Of a DNA stretch of 38,382 bases, positions 8,450 to 17,063 are shown piece after piece. Below the pieces are notes generated by a model that worked only from the letters and a program-made list of their open reading frames with translations, was not told the origin of the DNA and ran no database searches. The translations under genes were made by a program, and so were the position numbers. The first letter of the stretch is position 1, and each line of letters starts with the position of its first letter. The DNA is from JBBSUX01 sp038234045 (GTDB lineage: Bacteria; Pseudomonadota; Gammaproteobacteria; Burkholderiales; Burkholderiaceae_C). The stretch is from the NCBI GenBank assembly GCA_038234045.1, contig JBBSUX010000001.1, positions 1-38,382 on the forward strand, given 5' to 3'.

Positions 8450-9207
8450 CCGAAGACCGACACGCACCAGCCGTCCGCCTCTCCAAGCACGTGGCCGAAC
8501 AGCGCCAGTGCTCGCGCCGCGAAGCCGAGCTTCTGATTGAAGCCGGCAACGTGAAGGTCAACGGACGCATGGTCGATCAGCCCGGCGTCAAGGTCTCGGC
8601 GCGCGACACCATCGCGATTGCTGACGACGCTGCGCCGGAGGTGGTAGAGACTGTCACTTTACTGCTGCACAAACCCGCCGGCATCGCGGCGCCGGATGGG
8701 CAATCGGCCGAGGCGCTGGCGCTCTTCACGCCAGCCCGGCATCTGGTGGGCGACCGCTCCGGCATCCGCAGCGTGCACCGGCATTTCATACAGCAGCACT
8801 GCGCCACGCCACTCGAGCCAGCCGCAACGGGCCTGGTGGTTTTCACGCAGCATTTCCGCATCCGCCGGAAGCTGACCGAAGACGCCTCGCAGGTCGAGCA
8901 TGAGCTGATGGTCACAGTGCGCGGCGACGTGGATGAAGCATTGCTGCGCCAGCTCAACCGCGCGCCGGTGATCGACGGCCGCGCCATGGCGCGAGCGCAG
9001 GTCAGCATCAGCAGCCAGACCGAAGATGGGCGGGAAACCGGCCTGCGCTTTGCCGTCAAGGGCCACTGGCCAGGCCGCATCGCGCAAACCTGTGAAGCAG
9101 CGGGCCTCACCATCGTGGGTATGAAGCGCATTCGCGTTGGCCGCATCCGGCTAGCGGGGCTGGAGCCCGGGCAGTGGCGTTATCTGCTGCCGTACGAGCG
9201 GATCTGA
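8446..9207 (+). CDS. RsuA/RluF-type pseudouridine synthase with altered catalytic motif
   Basis: A 253-residue protein with an N-terminal S4 RNA-binding domain (RLSKHVAEQRQCSRREAELL, residues 11-30) and a pseudouridine synthase-like domain beginning LLLHKPAG (72-79). In active RsuA/RluB/RluE/RluF enzymes the catalytic aspartate lies in GRLDxxTxGL. Here the aligned segment is TPLEPAATGLVVFT (121-134), so glutamate replaces aspartate and the preceding GR is lost. Pseudouridylation is therefore doubtful; it may act as an RNA-binding protein or use Glu. I chose the ATG at 8446, which overlaps the upstream stop as ATGA; a longer frame from 8338 lies wholly within the NUDIX/MBL gene. Family confident, activity uncertain. 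Confidence 0.87.
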   Translation: MTEDRHAPAVRLSKHVAEQRQCSRREAELLIEAGNVKVNGRMVDQPGVKVSARDTIAIADDAAPEVVETVTLLLHKPAGIAAPDGQSAEALALFTPARHLVGDRSGIRSVHRHFIQQHCATPLEPAATGLVVFTQHFRIRRKLTEDASQVEHELMVTVRGDVDEALLRQLNRAPVIDGRAMARAQVSISSQTEDGRETGLRFAVKGHWPGRIAQTCEAAGLTIVGMKRIRVGRIRLAGLEPGQWRYLLPYERI

Positions 9208-9457
9208 ACAGCTGTTGAAGGCGCTGCGTCCGCGACGCTGCAGTGCTGGAGCGTCAATTGGCCATCGATTCGCATGCGGACCGAAGAAGACGTAAGCAAC
9301 CATCCAGGGAGCTGCGCCTGACAAGGCACTCGTGCGGTTGCGGCGAGAACTTTTAGGATTCACAGTTGGTAGTCGCGAGATGGCTTTTGCCGGTGTCAGG
9401 CCATCCAACAGCACCACGTTAGAGGCTTCCTCGGCGAAGACCATGTGATGCAACTGA
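9208..9457. other. Intergenic region without recognised gene
   Basis: Between the pseudouridine synthase gene and the iron-transport promoter. A 100-codon minus-strand frame (9151-9453) overlaps it, but it runs into the neighbouring gene and resembles no family I know. I see no structured RNA or repeat. Confidence 0.5.
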
Positions 9458-9485
9458 TTCGCATTTGTGTTGCATGATCTATATT
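9458..9485 (+). promoter_or_regulatory. Candidate promoter of the fbpABC operon
   Basis: TTCGCA (9458-9463) and TATATT (9480-9485) are separated by 16 bases, a plausible sigma-70 pair about 90 bases before the fbpA start. The overlapping sequence TGATTCGCATTTGTG has weak similarity to a Fur box, so iron control is plausible but unproven. Confidence 0.35.
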
Positions 9486-9573
9486 TGGAGCGTGGTGGTG
9501 CTGAGTTGAAGACCGGCTCTTACGGGACAGGTTGTGTACGCCGCGTGTCTTTTCAAATCATCAAAGGTTTTGC

Positions 9574-10593
9574 ATGAAATTTTCCTTTACGTCTCTGCTC
9601 GGGGTCTTGGCCGCTGCCCTCGTCGGCATGCCGTTGGCAGTGATGGCCCAGTCCGCGTCGACCGCCGATGGGATCGTCGTATACAACGCACAGCACGCCA
9701 GCCTCGGCAAAGCTTGGGCGCAAGCTTTTACGAGTGAGACTGGCATCAAGGTAACGCTGCGCAACGGCTCAGACACTGAGCTGGGCAATCAGATTGTGCA
9801 GGAGGGCCCAGCATCACCGGCGGACGTGTTCCTGACCGAGAACTCGCCGGCGATGGCACTGGTCGATCGGGCCGACCTGTTCGCTCCGCTTGACGCCGCG
9901 ACGCTGGCCCAGGTGCCAGCGAACTGGCGCCCTACTGATGGCCGCTGGATCGGTATCGCTGCGCGCAGCACTGTGTTTGCTTACAACAAGACGAAGTTAA
10001 CGCCAGCGCAGTTGCCGGCATCGTTGCTGGACCTCGCGAAGCCGGCTTGGAAAGGCCGCTGGGGCGTATCGCCCGCTGGGGCCGATTTTCAGGCTATCGT
10101 TGGCGCGTTGCTGGAGATCAAGGGCGAAGCAGTGACCTCGGACTGGCTCAAGGGGTTGAAGGAAAACGCCGTACCCTTCCGTGGCAACAGCACGGTTCTG
10201 AAGGCGATCAATGCCGGACAGATCGAGGGTGGGGTGATCTACCATTACTACTGGTTCGGCGATCAGGCCAAAACTGGCGAAAACAGCAGCAACACGGCGC
10301 TTCATTACTTCCGCCATCAGGATCCAGGCGCCTTCGTCAGCATTTCGGGTGCAGGCGTTCTCAAGTCGAGCAAACACCAGCAGCAAGCGCGTGCCTTCGT
10401 GAAATGGGTAAGTGGCAAAGGCGGTCAAGAGATTCTGAAGACCGGCAATTCGTATGAATACGCCGTAGGTCAGGGTGCACAGTCCAATCCGAAACTGGTG
10501 CCGCTGGCTGAGCTTCAGGCGCCGGCGGTCAACCCTGCGAACCTCGACAGTAAAGCGGTCAGCGACATGATGACCCAGGCCAACCTGCTGTGA
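9574..10593 (+). CDS. fbpA: Periplasmic ferric-iron-binding protein of ABC transporter
   Basis: A 339-residue substrate-binding protein that captures Fe3+ in the periplasm and delivers it to FbpBC. A signal peptide is clear: MKFSFTS, a hydrophobic core, and cleavage near VMAQS (about residue 26). The mature part begins with GIVVYNAQHASL, typical of the FbpA/SfuA/FutA group. The twin tyrosines that bind iron are seen as HYYWFGD (Y225, Y226). The C-terminal SGAGVLKSSKHQQQAR is also characteristic. I chose the ATG at 9574, with AAAGG about eight bases upstream; the frame extends 14 codons further but that would mask the signal peptide. It is followed after 103 bases by the permease gene on the same strand. 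Confidence 0.92.
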   Translation: MKFSFTSLLGVLAAALVGMPLAVMAQSASTADGIVVYNAQHASLGKAWAQAFTSETGIKVTLRNGSDTELGNQIVQEGPASPADVFLTENSPAMALVDRADLFAPLDAATLAQVPANWRPTDGRWIGIAARSTVFAYNKTKLTPAQLPASLLDLAKPAWKGRWGVSPAGADFQAIVGALLEIKGEAVTSDWLKGLKENAVPFRGNSTVLKAINAGQIEGGVIYHYYWFGDQAKTGENSSNTALHYFRHQDPGAFVSISGAGVLKSSKHQQQARAFVKWVSGKGGQEILKTGNSYEYAVGQGAQSNPKLVPLAELQAPAVNPANLDSKAVSDMMTQANLL

Positions 10594-10696
10594 CGCCGCA
10601 CTGACCGTCAATGGACAACTCGCAGCACAGACCGCCCGTGCGTTGGCAGCGTTCGCCATCATGCAGGACGGCGCGCGCGCCGTGAGGGCACACCAG

Positions 10697-12235
10697 ATGC
10701 ACTACCTGCCCATTCGCCGTTGGCGAATGTCTTGGGTGACCAGTGCTGCGGCGGTCGTGTCGTTATTGGGGCTGCTGCCGCTGGGCTTCGTCGTCTGGGC
10801 GGCATTTCATGCGGGTTGGGCGACGGCATCGTCACTGATCTTTCGACCCAGGGTTGGCGAACTGCTGGCCAACACCGGGTTGCTGCTGGCTTTGACGTTG
10901 CCGCTTTGCGCGCTGCTTTCGCTCGGGCTGGCTTGGCTCACCGAGCGTAGCGACATACCTGGCGCACGCACCTGGTCATGGCTTGCCGTCGCTCCGCTCG
11001 CGGTTCCTGCCTTTGTGCACAGCTACGCGTGGGTCACAGTGTTTCCTGGTCTGCACGGTCTCACAGGTGGCGTGCTGGTGTCGGTGGCCGCTTATTTTCC
11101 GTTTCTGTATTTGCCAATTTCCGCAACGCTGCGCCGCCTCGACCCGGCGTTGGAAGACGCTGCGGCTTCGCTCGGGCTGAGTCCGTGGCGCGTGTTCTAT
11201 CGCGTCGTGCTGCCACAGTTGAGGCTGGCCCTGTGCGGCGGCTCGCTTTTGATCGGACTGCATCTACTTGCCGAATACGGCCTATTTGTGATGATCCGCT
11301 TCGATACCTTTACCACTGCCATCGTCGATCAGTTTCAGTCCACCTACGACGGGGCTGCTGCCAATATGCTGTCGGGCGTGCTGGTGCTGTGCTGCTTGGC
11401 GTTGCTAGGGCTCGAGGGTAGAGTGCGCGGCCGCGAACGCTACGCGAGCGTTGGGGCCGGCGTCGCGCGCCAAGCGTTGCAGTCTCGCTGTGGCCGTGGC
11501 AGCGTGCTTTGTTTGCTGCTGCCCGTTGTCACCACTGCGCTGGCGCTGGGTGTGCCGTTGTTTACGCTGGGGCGCTGGCTGGTGGCCGGCGGCGCCGGTG
11601 TCTGGCGCTTCAACGAGATCGGTCCCGCGCTTGGCCAGACCATGGCGCTCGCGCTCGTCGGGGCCTTGCTGGCGACACTCGCCGCCGTGCCCATGGCCTG
11701 GCTCTCGATTCGCGCACCCGGGCGCCTGCAGCGGGCGCTCGAAGGCTGCAACTACTTGGTTGGCTCGTTACCGGGCGTGGTGGTGGCACTTGCGCTGGTC
11801 ACCGTCGTGGTGCACGTGGCGTTGCCGATCTACCAAACGGCTGTGACCTTGCTGCTCGCTTATCTACTCATGTTTTTGCCACGCGCGCTGATCAGCCTGC
11901 GCGCCGGCATTGCGCAGGCGCCTGTCGAACTCGAACACGTGGCGCGCAGCCTTGGGCGCACGCCGGCGCAGGCGCTGTGGTCGGTCACCATGCGGCTGGC
12001 AGCACCAAGCGCTGCCGCTGGCGCGGCGCTGGTCGCATTGGGTATTACCAACGAACTCACCGCCACCTTGATGCTGGCACCGAACGGCACGCGCACGCTG
12101 GCGACATCGTTCTGGGCGTACAGCAGCGAGATCGACTATGCCGCAGCCGCCCCGTATGCGCTGATCATGGTGCTGCTCTCGCTGCCGATCACGTGGCTGC
12201 TTTATGTTCAATCTAAACGGACCGCTGGACGATGA
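10697..12235 (+). CDS. fbpB: Ferric-iron ABC transporter permease, two fused halves
   Basis: A 512-residue inner-membrane permease with about 12 membrane segments, containing two homologous permease domains as is usual for FbpB/SfuB. The two cytoplasmic EAA-type loops that contact the ATPase are visible: EDAAASLGLSPWRVFYRVV in the first half and EHVARSLGRTPAQALWSV in the second. I placed the start at the ATG at 10697, which has a GAGGG ribosome site eight to ten bases before it and gives the expected short cytoplasmic N-terminus before WVTSAAAVVSLLGLLPLG. A TTG at 10643 and an ATG at 10661 are alternatives. The stop overlaps the start of fbpC (ATGA), indicating a coupled operon. Confidence 0.9.
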   Translation: MHYLPIRRWRMSWVTSAAAVVSLLGLLPLGFVVWAAFHAGWATASSLIFRPRVGELLANTGLLLALTLPLCALLSLGLAWLTERSDIPGARTWSWLAVAPLAVPAFVHSYAWVTVFPGLHGLTGGVLVSVAAYFPFLYLPISATLRRLDPALEDAAASLGLSPWRVFYRVVLPQLRLALCGGSLLIGLHLLAEYGLFVMIRFDTFTTAIVDQFQSTYDGAAANMLSGVLVLCCLALLGLEGRVRGRERYASVGAGVARQALQSRCGRGSVLCLLLPVVTTALALGVPLFTLGRWLVAGGAGVWRFNEIGPALGQTMALALVGALLATLAAVPMAWLSIRAPGRLQRALEGCNYLVGSLPGVVVALALVTVVVHVALPIYQTAVTLLLAYLLMFLPRALISLRAGIAQAPVELEHVARSLGRTPAQALWSVTMRLAAPSAAAGAALVALGITNELTATLMLAPNGTRTLATSFWAYSSEIDYAAAAPYALIMVLLSLPITWLLYVQSKRTAGR

Positions 12236-13359
12236 GCTACCTGGACATCCACGCAGTTCGCAAAGCCTATGGCTCGACGATCGTGCTCAACGGCGTCGAT
12301 TTGCGCGTGCCCGAAGGCAGCCGCACTGCGATCGTCGGCCCCTCTGGATCCGGCAAGACCACGCTGCTACGCATCATTGCCGGTTTCGAGGCTCCTGACA
12401 TCGGCCGGGTAATGCTTGGCGACCGTCTGCTGGCCGATGGGCCCGACGCGGTGCCGGCGCACCGGCGCGGCATCGGTTTTGTGCCACAAGATGGGGCGCT
12501 GTTCCCGCACCTCAGTGTGGCTGACAACGTTGGCTTCGGACTGCCCCGCGACACGCCACAGCGCTCACGCCGAATCAACGAGCTGATGGACATGGTGTCG
12601 CTCGACCACCCCATGCTCAAGCGCCGCCCCCACGAGCTGTCGGGCGGTCAGCAGCAGCGTGTGGCGCTGGCGCGCGCGTTGGCTCAGCGGCCCAGCCTGA
12701 TCCTCCTCGATGAGCCGTTTTCCGCACTCGATACCGGCTTGCGCGCCAGCACGCGCCGAGCGGTGGCGCAGTTGCTCGGCAGCGCGGGTATCACTTCGAT
12801 TCTTGTCACGCACGACCACGCGGAGGCGCTGTCGTTCGCCGATCAGGTGGCTGTGATGTGCCAAGGGCGATTGGCACAGGCGGGTCGTCCGCTCGATTTG
12901 TATCTACGGCCAAAAGACGCTGCGATTGCCAATCTTCTGGGCGCATCCATCGTTTTGCCAGCGCAACTGGCAGATGGCTGGGCGGACTGCGCGCTGGGGC
13001 GCATTGCCGTTGACGACAGCCAGCGCAGCGGCTCGGCTCAGATCATGTTGCGTCCCGAGCAACTACAGGTTGCCGAGGTGTCAACGGAGAGAACGCCGAG
13101 CGCAGCCGCCAGGAGCAATGACTCTGCCGAGTGCTACGGCGTCGTAACTGAGACGGATTTTGGCGGCTCTGTCTGCGTGCTGTCAGTTCGCCTGCTGCGT
13201 CACGCCCACAGTCATGCGAACAGCGTCAGCCTGACGGCAGACGGTGCGACGGCATGTGAAGCGCCACTGCTGTTGCACAGCGCTGGCGCTGATATGCCGG
13301 CGGTCGGAGCCACCGTTCGCGTCACGATGGTCGGTCAAGCCCACGTGTTCGACAGATAG
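12232..13359 (+). CDS. fbpC: Ferric-iron ABC transporter ATP-binding protein
   Basis: A 375-residue ABC ATPase driving Fe3+ import with FbpB. Walker A is GPSGSGKTT (residues 36-44), the Q-loop is GFVPQDGALFPHLSV, the signature is LSGGQQQR (136-143), Walker B is LILLDEPFSALD, and the H-loop is VTHDHAEA. Aromatic stacking by KAYGS at residues 11-15 fits the CUT1/FbpC group. A C-terminal TOBE-like regulatory region of about 130 residues follows (IMLRPEQLQVAE). The ATG at 12232 overlaps the fbpB stop. A long hairpin spans the stop codon (separate entry), so transcription of the operon probably ends here. Confidence 0.93.
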   Translation: MSYLDIHAVRKAYGSTIVLNGVDLRVPEGSRTAIVGPSGSGKTTLLRIIAGFEAPDIGRVMLGDRLLADGPDAVPAHRRGIGFVPQDGALFPHLSVADNVGFGLPRDTPQRSRRINELMDMVSLDHPMLKRRPHELSGGQQQRVALARALAQRPSLILLDEPFSALDTGLRASTRRAVAQLLGSAGITSILVTHDHAEALSFADQVAVMCQGRLAQAGRPLDLYLRPKDAAIANLLGASIVLPAQLADGWADCALGRIAVDDSQRSGSAQIMLRPEQLQVAEVSTERTPSAAARSNDSAECYGVVTETDFGGSVCVLSVRLLRHAHSHANSVSLTADGATACEAPLLLHSAGADMPAVGATVRVTMVGQAHVFDR

Positions 13360-13376
13360 CGTGGGCCTGACCGACC
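13329..13376 (+). terminator. Long hairpin over the fbpC stop codon
   Basis: The arm GGTCGGTCAAGCCCACG (13329-13345) pairs with CGTGGGCCTGACCGACC (13360-13376), 17 positions with one mismatch, around a 14-base loop. No U-run follows, so it may be a terminator or an mRNA 3'-end stabiliser. Confidence 0.55.
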
Positions 13377-13603
13377 TTGCCGCCGCATCGCCTGTTCGGA
13401 GGGTGACGCAGTAATGGCGACGACGGGGTGCCGCCGCCGGCTGGACTGCTGAGGTCGGCTGTGAGCGGCATGGCAGAACGCCCTCGGCAGCACGAACAGT
13501 GGCAGTAGCCAGGCCAGCCACGAGGTGGTCACCACAGCGTGAAAACCCCCACAAAAAGTAGCCGTCATTGACAGCATCGTCAGTTGTTCCTACATTTTCA
13601 TAA
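13377..13603. other. Intergenic region between fbpC and the siderophore receptor
   Basis: With the flanking hairpin and promoter it forms a 325-base gap. An 80-codon minus-strand frame (13335-13577), beginning with a hydrophobic stretch of about 20 residues (TTSWLAWLLPLFVLP), crosses it. It resembles no family I know, though it could be the remnant of a small membrane protein. Confidence 0.4.
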
Positions 13604-13633
13604 TTGCGAACAGTTCTTATTAGCAATTAAAAT
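13604..13633 (+). promoter_or_regulatory. Fur-box-like operator and promoter of the TonB receptor gene
   Basis: A dyad TTGCGAACAG...TTATTAGCAA (13604-13626) matches a typical Fur box well over GAAC-GTTCT-ATT-GCAAT. A promoter pair TTGCGA (13604-13609) and TAAAAT (13628-13633), spaced 18, overlaps it. Repression by Fe-Fur is the natural inference given the siderophore receptor downstream. Confidence 0.5.
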
Positions 13634-13684
13634 AAATGTCGGAAGTGGACGGTAAGCCGAGCACTCGCAATTTACACACGGCGC

Positions 13685-15901
13685 ATGGCGCTGACTTCTC
13701 TTCATCCCCATTTCGTAATACACATGAACTCCTGTCTTCGGGACTCAGTCGCGGTCCATCGCTTCGCGCACCTCTCCTTGGCGAAAGCGGCCTATTTGCT
13801 GGCGGCCAGTGCAACGCTTACGATTTGCGCCACACCCGCTTGGTCGCAAACCGACAGCGGCTCGCTACCACAGATCACGGTCAACGGCGCAGACGACCAG
13901 GGCTATTCGGCTAAGCGCAGCACGACCGCCACCAAAACCGATACTCCGCTTCGCGACACACCGCAATCGATCAGCGTCATCACCGCCGACGAAATGCGCG
14001 ACCGCGCTGTACAGAGCATTGCCGAGGCCACCCGCTACGTGCCGGGCGTGGGCTTCGCACAAGGCGAAGGCAACCGCGAGACACCGATTTTCCGGGGCAT
14101 CAGCACCACCGGCGACTTCTTCATCGACGGCATTCGGGACGACGTGCAGTACTACCGCGACCTGTACAACATCGAGCGTGTCGAAGTCTTTAAGGGACCA
14201 AACGCAATGGTATTCGGCCGTGGCGCCACTGGCGGTCTGATCAACCGCGTGAGCAAGCAACCCGAGTGGAAGCCCTTCTACGCAGGCTCCGCTACGCTGG
14301 GTTCGTACAGCAATCGTCGCCTGACGGCCGACTTGAACCAGCCCATCAATGACCAACTGTCGTTCCGCCTGAACGCCCTCGACGAGAACACGAAGAGCTA
14401 CCGCGACGGCGTGTGGGTGAAGCGCTCTGGTATCAATCCGACTGTCAGCTGGCGGGCCGATGCGAAGACGCTCGTCACGCTGGGCTATGAGCAGTTCAAA
14501 GACAACCGCATCGCTGACCGCGGCATCCCATCGGTCCGCGGCGTGCCCGTCCTCACTGACCCATCGACATTTTTCGGCAATGCGGCCGCCAGCCCCACGG
14601 GATCCACGCTCAACGCGTTCAACGCACTGATAGAGCACGAATTCGACAATGGAGTGCTGCTGCGCAACCGCACGCGCTCGTCAAACCAAGACAAGTTTTA
14701 TCAAAACGTATTCGCTGGCGCCGTGAATAACGCTGGAACAGATGTAGAGCTCAGAGCCTATAACAACGCAACCTCGCGCAAAAGCATCTTCAACCAGACC
14801 GATCTGAACTACACGCTCGATACAGGCACCATCAAGCACAAACTGCTGGTGGGCGCCGAGCTTGGCCAGCAAGAAACCGACAACTTCCGCAATACCGGCT
14901 TCTTTAACAACACAGCCACCGGCGTGACTGTGCCACTGGCCTCCCCGACCACCTATGCGCCAGTCGTCTTCCGCCAGTCGGCTACGGACGCGAACAACAG
15001 CGGAAAGGCAACCGTCGCAGCCCTGTATGCACAGGACCAAATAGAGCTGAGCCCACAGTTTCAGGTGATCGGTGGCCTGCGTTACGACCAGTTCAAGGTT
15101 GACTTTCTCAACAACCGCAACCTTGACCGCTTCAAAACCAACGACGGGCTCGTGTCGCCGCGCCTGGGCCTGATCTACAAGCCGCTGGAGCAGGTGTCGC
15201 TGTACGCTAACTACAGCATCGCCTACCAGCCGCGCGCCGGCGACCAGCTCGCTTCGCTGAACCTGAGCACCGCGGCACTCAAGCCCGAGAAATTCAAGAA
15301 CTACGAGATCGGCGCGAAGTGGGACGTGCTGCCTAACCTTGCCGCCACTGCGGCGATATACCGCCTAGACCGCTCGAACGTTGTCGTGCTTGACCCGACC
15401 GACCCCGCCAACGTGCGCACCATCCTGAGCGATGGTCAACGCACGCAGGGCCTCGAACTGGGTCTGAGCGGCAACATTACGCGCGCATGGAGCGTGGCGG
15501 GCGGCTACTCGTACACCGACGCCAAATTCAAGGCCGATACGTCGGCCACCATTCGCGCCGGTGCCAACGTGGCCCAGGCGCCCAAGCACACCTTCGCGTT
15601 GTGGAATCGCTATGACTTCACACCTGCGTGGGGCGCCGGTCTCGGTGTGATCCATCAGACGAATATGTTCGCGTCGAGCCAGCAGATCGTGACCGCCAGC
15701 ACGCCTTTCCCCAATGTGGTGCTGCCGGGCTACACCCGTGTCGATGCCGCCGTATTCTTCACGCTGAGCGAACAGGTTCAGATGCAGGTCAATGTCGAAA
15801 ACCTGTTCAACCGCGAATACTTCCTGAACGCGAACAGCAATACCAACATCACGCCGGGCGGGCCTCGTGCGTTCCGTGTCTCGTTGAACGCAAAGTTCTG
15901 A
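13685..15901 (+). CDS. TonB-dependent catecholate-type siderophore receptor (Fiu/PiuA-like)
   Basis: A 738-residue outer-membrane receptor for a ferric siderophore, energised by TonB. The signal peptide is long (hydrophobic core AAYLLAASATLTICAT, cleavage near AWSQ). The plug domain follows with TPLRDTPQSISVITADEM, VPGVGFAQGEGNRE, FFIDGIRDDVQYYRDLYNIE and the conserved RVEVFKGPNAMVFGRGATGG. A 22-stranded barrel runs to the terminal phenylalanine (NAKF), the usual Bam signal. The Fiu/PiuA/BfrE-like group generally takes catecholates, but the ligand is inferred. The ATG at 13685 and one at 13724 are both possible; neither has a strong ribosome site. A Fur-box-like promoter precedes it and a perfect hairpin follows the stop. 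Confidence 0.92.
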   Translation: MALTSLHPHFVIHMNSCLRDSVAVHRFAHLSLAKAAYLLAASATLTICATPAWSQTDSGSLPQITVNGADDQGYSAKRSTTATKTDTPLRDTPQSISVITADEMRDRAVQSIAEATRYVPGVGFAQGEGNRETPIFRGISTTGDFFIDGIRDDVQYYRDLYNIERVEVFKGPNAMVFGRGATGGLINRVSKQPEWKPFYAGSATLGSYSNRRLTADLNQPINDQLSFRLNALDENTKSYRDGVWVKRSGINPTVSWRADAKTLVTLGYEQFKDNRIADRGIPSVRGVPVLTDPSTFFGNAAASPTGSTLNAFNALIEHEFDNGVLLRNRTRSSNQDKFYQNVFAGAVNNAGTDVELRAYNNATSRKSIFNQTDLNYTLDTGTIKHKLLVGAELGQQETDNFRNTGFFNNTATGVTVPLASPTTYAPVVFRQSATDANNSGKATVAALYAQDQIELSPQFQVIGGLRYDQFKVDFLNNRNLDRFKTNDGLVSPRLGLIYKPLEQVSLYANYSIAYQPRAGDQLASLNLSTAALKPEKFKNYEIGAKWDVLPNLAATAAIYRLDRSNVVVLDPTDPANVRTILSDGQRTQGLELGLSGNITRAWSVAGGYSYTDAKFKADTSATIRAGANVAQAPKHTFALWNRYDFTPAWGAGLGVIHQTNMFASSQQIVTASTPFPNVVLPGYTRVDAAVFFTLSEQVQMQVNVENLFNREYFLNANSNTNITPGGPRAFRVSLNAKF

Positions 15902-15939
15902 GACATGCGTAGGCGGGCTTCGGCCCGCCTACGCATGTC
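15902..15939 (+). terminator. Perfect 17-bp hairpin with UUCG loop after the receptor gene
   Basis: GACATGCGTAGGCGGGC and its exact complement flank a TTCG tetraloop, beginning on the last base of... the stop codon region (stop ends at 15901). The stem is fully paired and very stable. There is no following T-run, so termination may be Rho-assisted, or it protects the 3' end. Confidence 0.75.
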
Positions 15940-16500
15940 GCGCACTGCCATGTCCCGTTGCACCCCAAGATCCCTGCCAAATAGCGCAGCGCTAGGTGCC
16001 ACGCCTCCATTGGTCGACCGTTTACCAGCAATTGAAAACCCGCTCGATCGTCCTTAGATCTTGCGCGTCGACCTGCTTCGTCAGGCCTAGGCGCTATGAA
16101 TCTCTCTGCGAATTCGGCCACGGGACATCGAGGTAGACCAGTACATCAAGCTCTTCGCGCACAACACGAATACCATCGTGGCCGCCATGACCGGCATGAT
16201 TGACACCGCCACCCACACCACGGGGCTTCCTATGTGCCAGATGCCCGTCACGACTGAGGAAAAGCCTTGCTTGCTCAAACGCTCGCCTTCGCGTGGACAC
16301 CGCATTGCGACGAGATCATGCTGCGCACTGCACGAAATGCACGAAAAGATGAAGGCACGCTGAGGCTCTATGAGCGGGCAGGTTTCGATAGGCACGGAAA
16401 GCAAGCATTTGTGACCAACCTACCGCCTGACCGCTGCTTTCAGCGAACTGGACTGCCGCCAACCGCTTCAGTGAATCGATGGGTGAATCTGCATACCGCA
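15940..16500. other. Gene-poor region with possible decayed coding sequence
   Basis: No intact gene is evident in about 560 bases. On the plus strand, one frame near 16110-16200 encodes RDIEVDQYIKLFAHNTNT. Another near 16340-16400 encodes GTLRLYERAGFDRHGKQAF, which faintly resembles the last strand and helix of a GNAT acetyltransferase. The frames are short and disagree, consistent with decayed genes, but chance similarity cannot be excluded. Confidence 0.3.
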
Positions 16501-16515
16501 GCAAAAAAATAAAGT

Positions 16516-16992
16516 GTGAAGTCTGCCGATAAGCCGGATTCTGTGCATCGGCTGCGCCTTTGCAGCGCAGCCGATGTGACCGCCATTACTCTGGGCCGGG
16601 GGTCGCCCACCCGGCTCGATGCCACCTACCCGCACACTGCCCGCGAGCCGCGGTTGGCTCAGGCATTGCTGCCCGCGCCGTGTGTGCCTAATTGGTGGTG
16701 CTGCGCGCAGAGATTGCCCGTTTCACCCGAGGCAGGCTTTGCCGGCCTCGGGCGGCTGTGGGATTCCAGGCTTTCACCTGGACCGAACGGCTAGCGCCAT
16801 CCGGTTGTCGGCTTTCGCCGCCGTCCCACAGAACACCTCTGGTGGCTACCACTGGCCCCGACTCGTCTCTGTTGCTCTGATCCTCACCTCACGGTGGAGA
16901 GTCGTTAACTCCTGCGCTGCCCTGTGCAGTCCGGACGTTCCTCCAGTGCGCTCTTTCGAGACTTGCACCAGCGGCAGTCTGGCAGGCTTCAC
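16516..16992 (-). ncRNA. rnpB: RNase P RNA, bacterial class A
   Basis: The catalytic RNA that matures tRNA 5' ends. On the minus strand the 5' part has GGAGGAACGTCCGGACT, CACAGGGCAG and ACAGAGACGAGTC. The 3' part has AGAGTAATGGCGGTCAC and AGAATCCGGCTTATCGG. The P1 helix closes the molecule: GTGAAGCCTGCC at the 5' end pairs with GGCAGACTTCAC at the 3' end, with one mismatch. CCAATTAGGCAC is the expected conserved core segment. The ends are set by P1, and a T-rich run (16502-16513) just past the 3' end fits a terminator. One deviation is notable: the normally invariant GGAAAGTCCGG reads GGAACGTCCGG, which breaks a P4 pair with CCGGCTT (see findings). The length, about 477, is somewhat long for the family. 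Confidence 0.95.
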
Positions 16993-16998
16993 GCGGAG

Positions 16999-17028
16999 AT
17001 TATCGGCGACGTGCAATGGTGTTTGAGA
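16999..17028 (-). promoter_or_regulatory. Candidate rnpB promoter
   Basis: Read on the minus strand, GATAAT (16999-17004) lies seven bases upstream of the predicted RNA 5' end at 16992, the right distance for a -10 box. The -35 region (TCTCAA or CTCAAA near 17022-17028) is weak. Confidence 0.5.
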
Positions 17029-17063
17029 AACCTGAAACGCTTCGCGAGCAACCACGAGTTGAC

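Noticed and set aside
9151..9453. 100-codon minus-strand frame before fbpA
   Set aside because: It overlaps the end of the pseudouridine synthase gene, has no ribosome site and matches no family I know.
16340..16400. Possible GNAT acetyltransferase remnant (LYERAGF)
   Set aside because: The similarity is confined to about 15 residues with no acetyl-CoA-binding motif upstream, so it is reported only as part of a gene-poor region.
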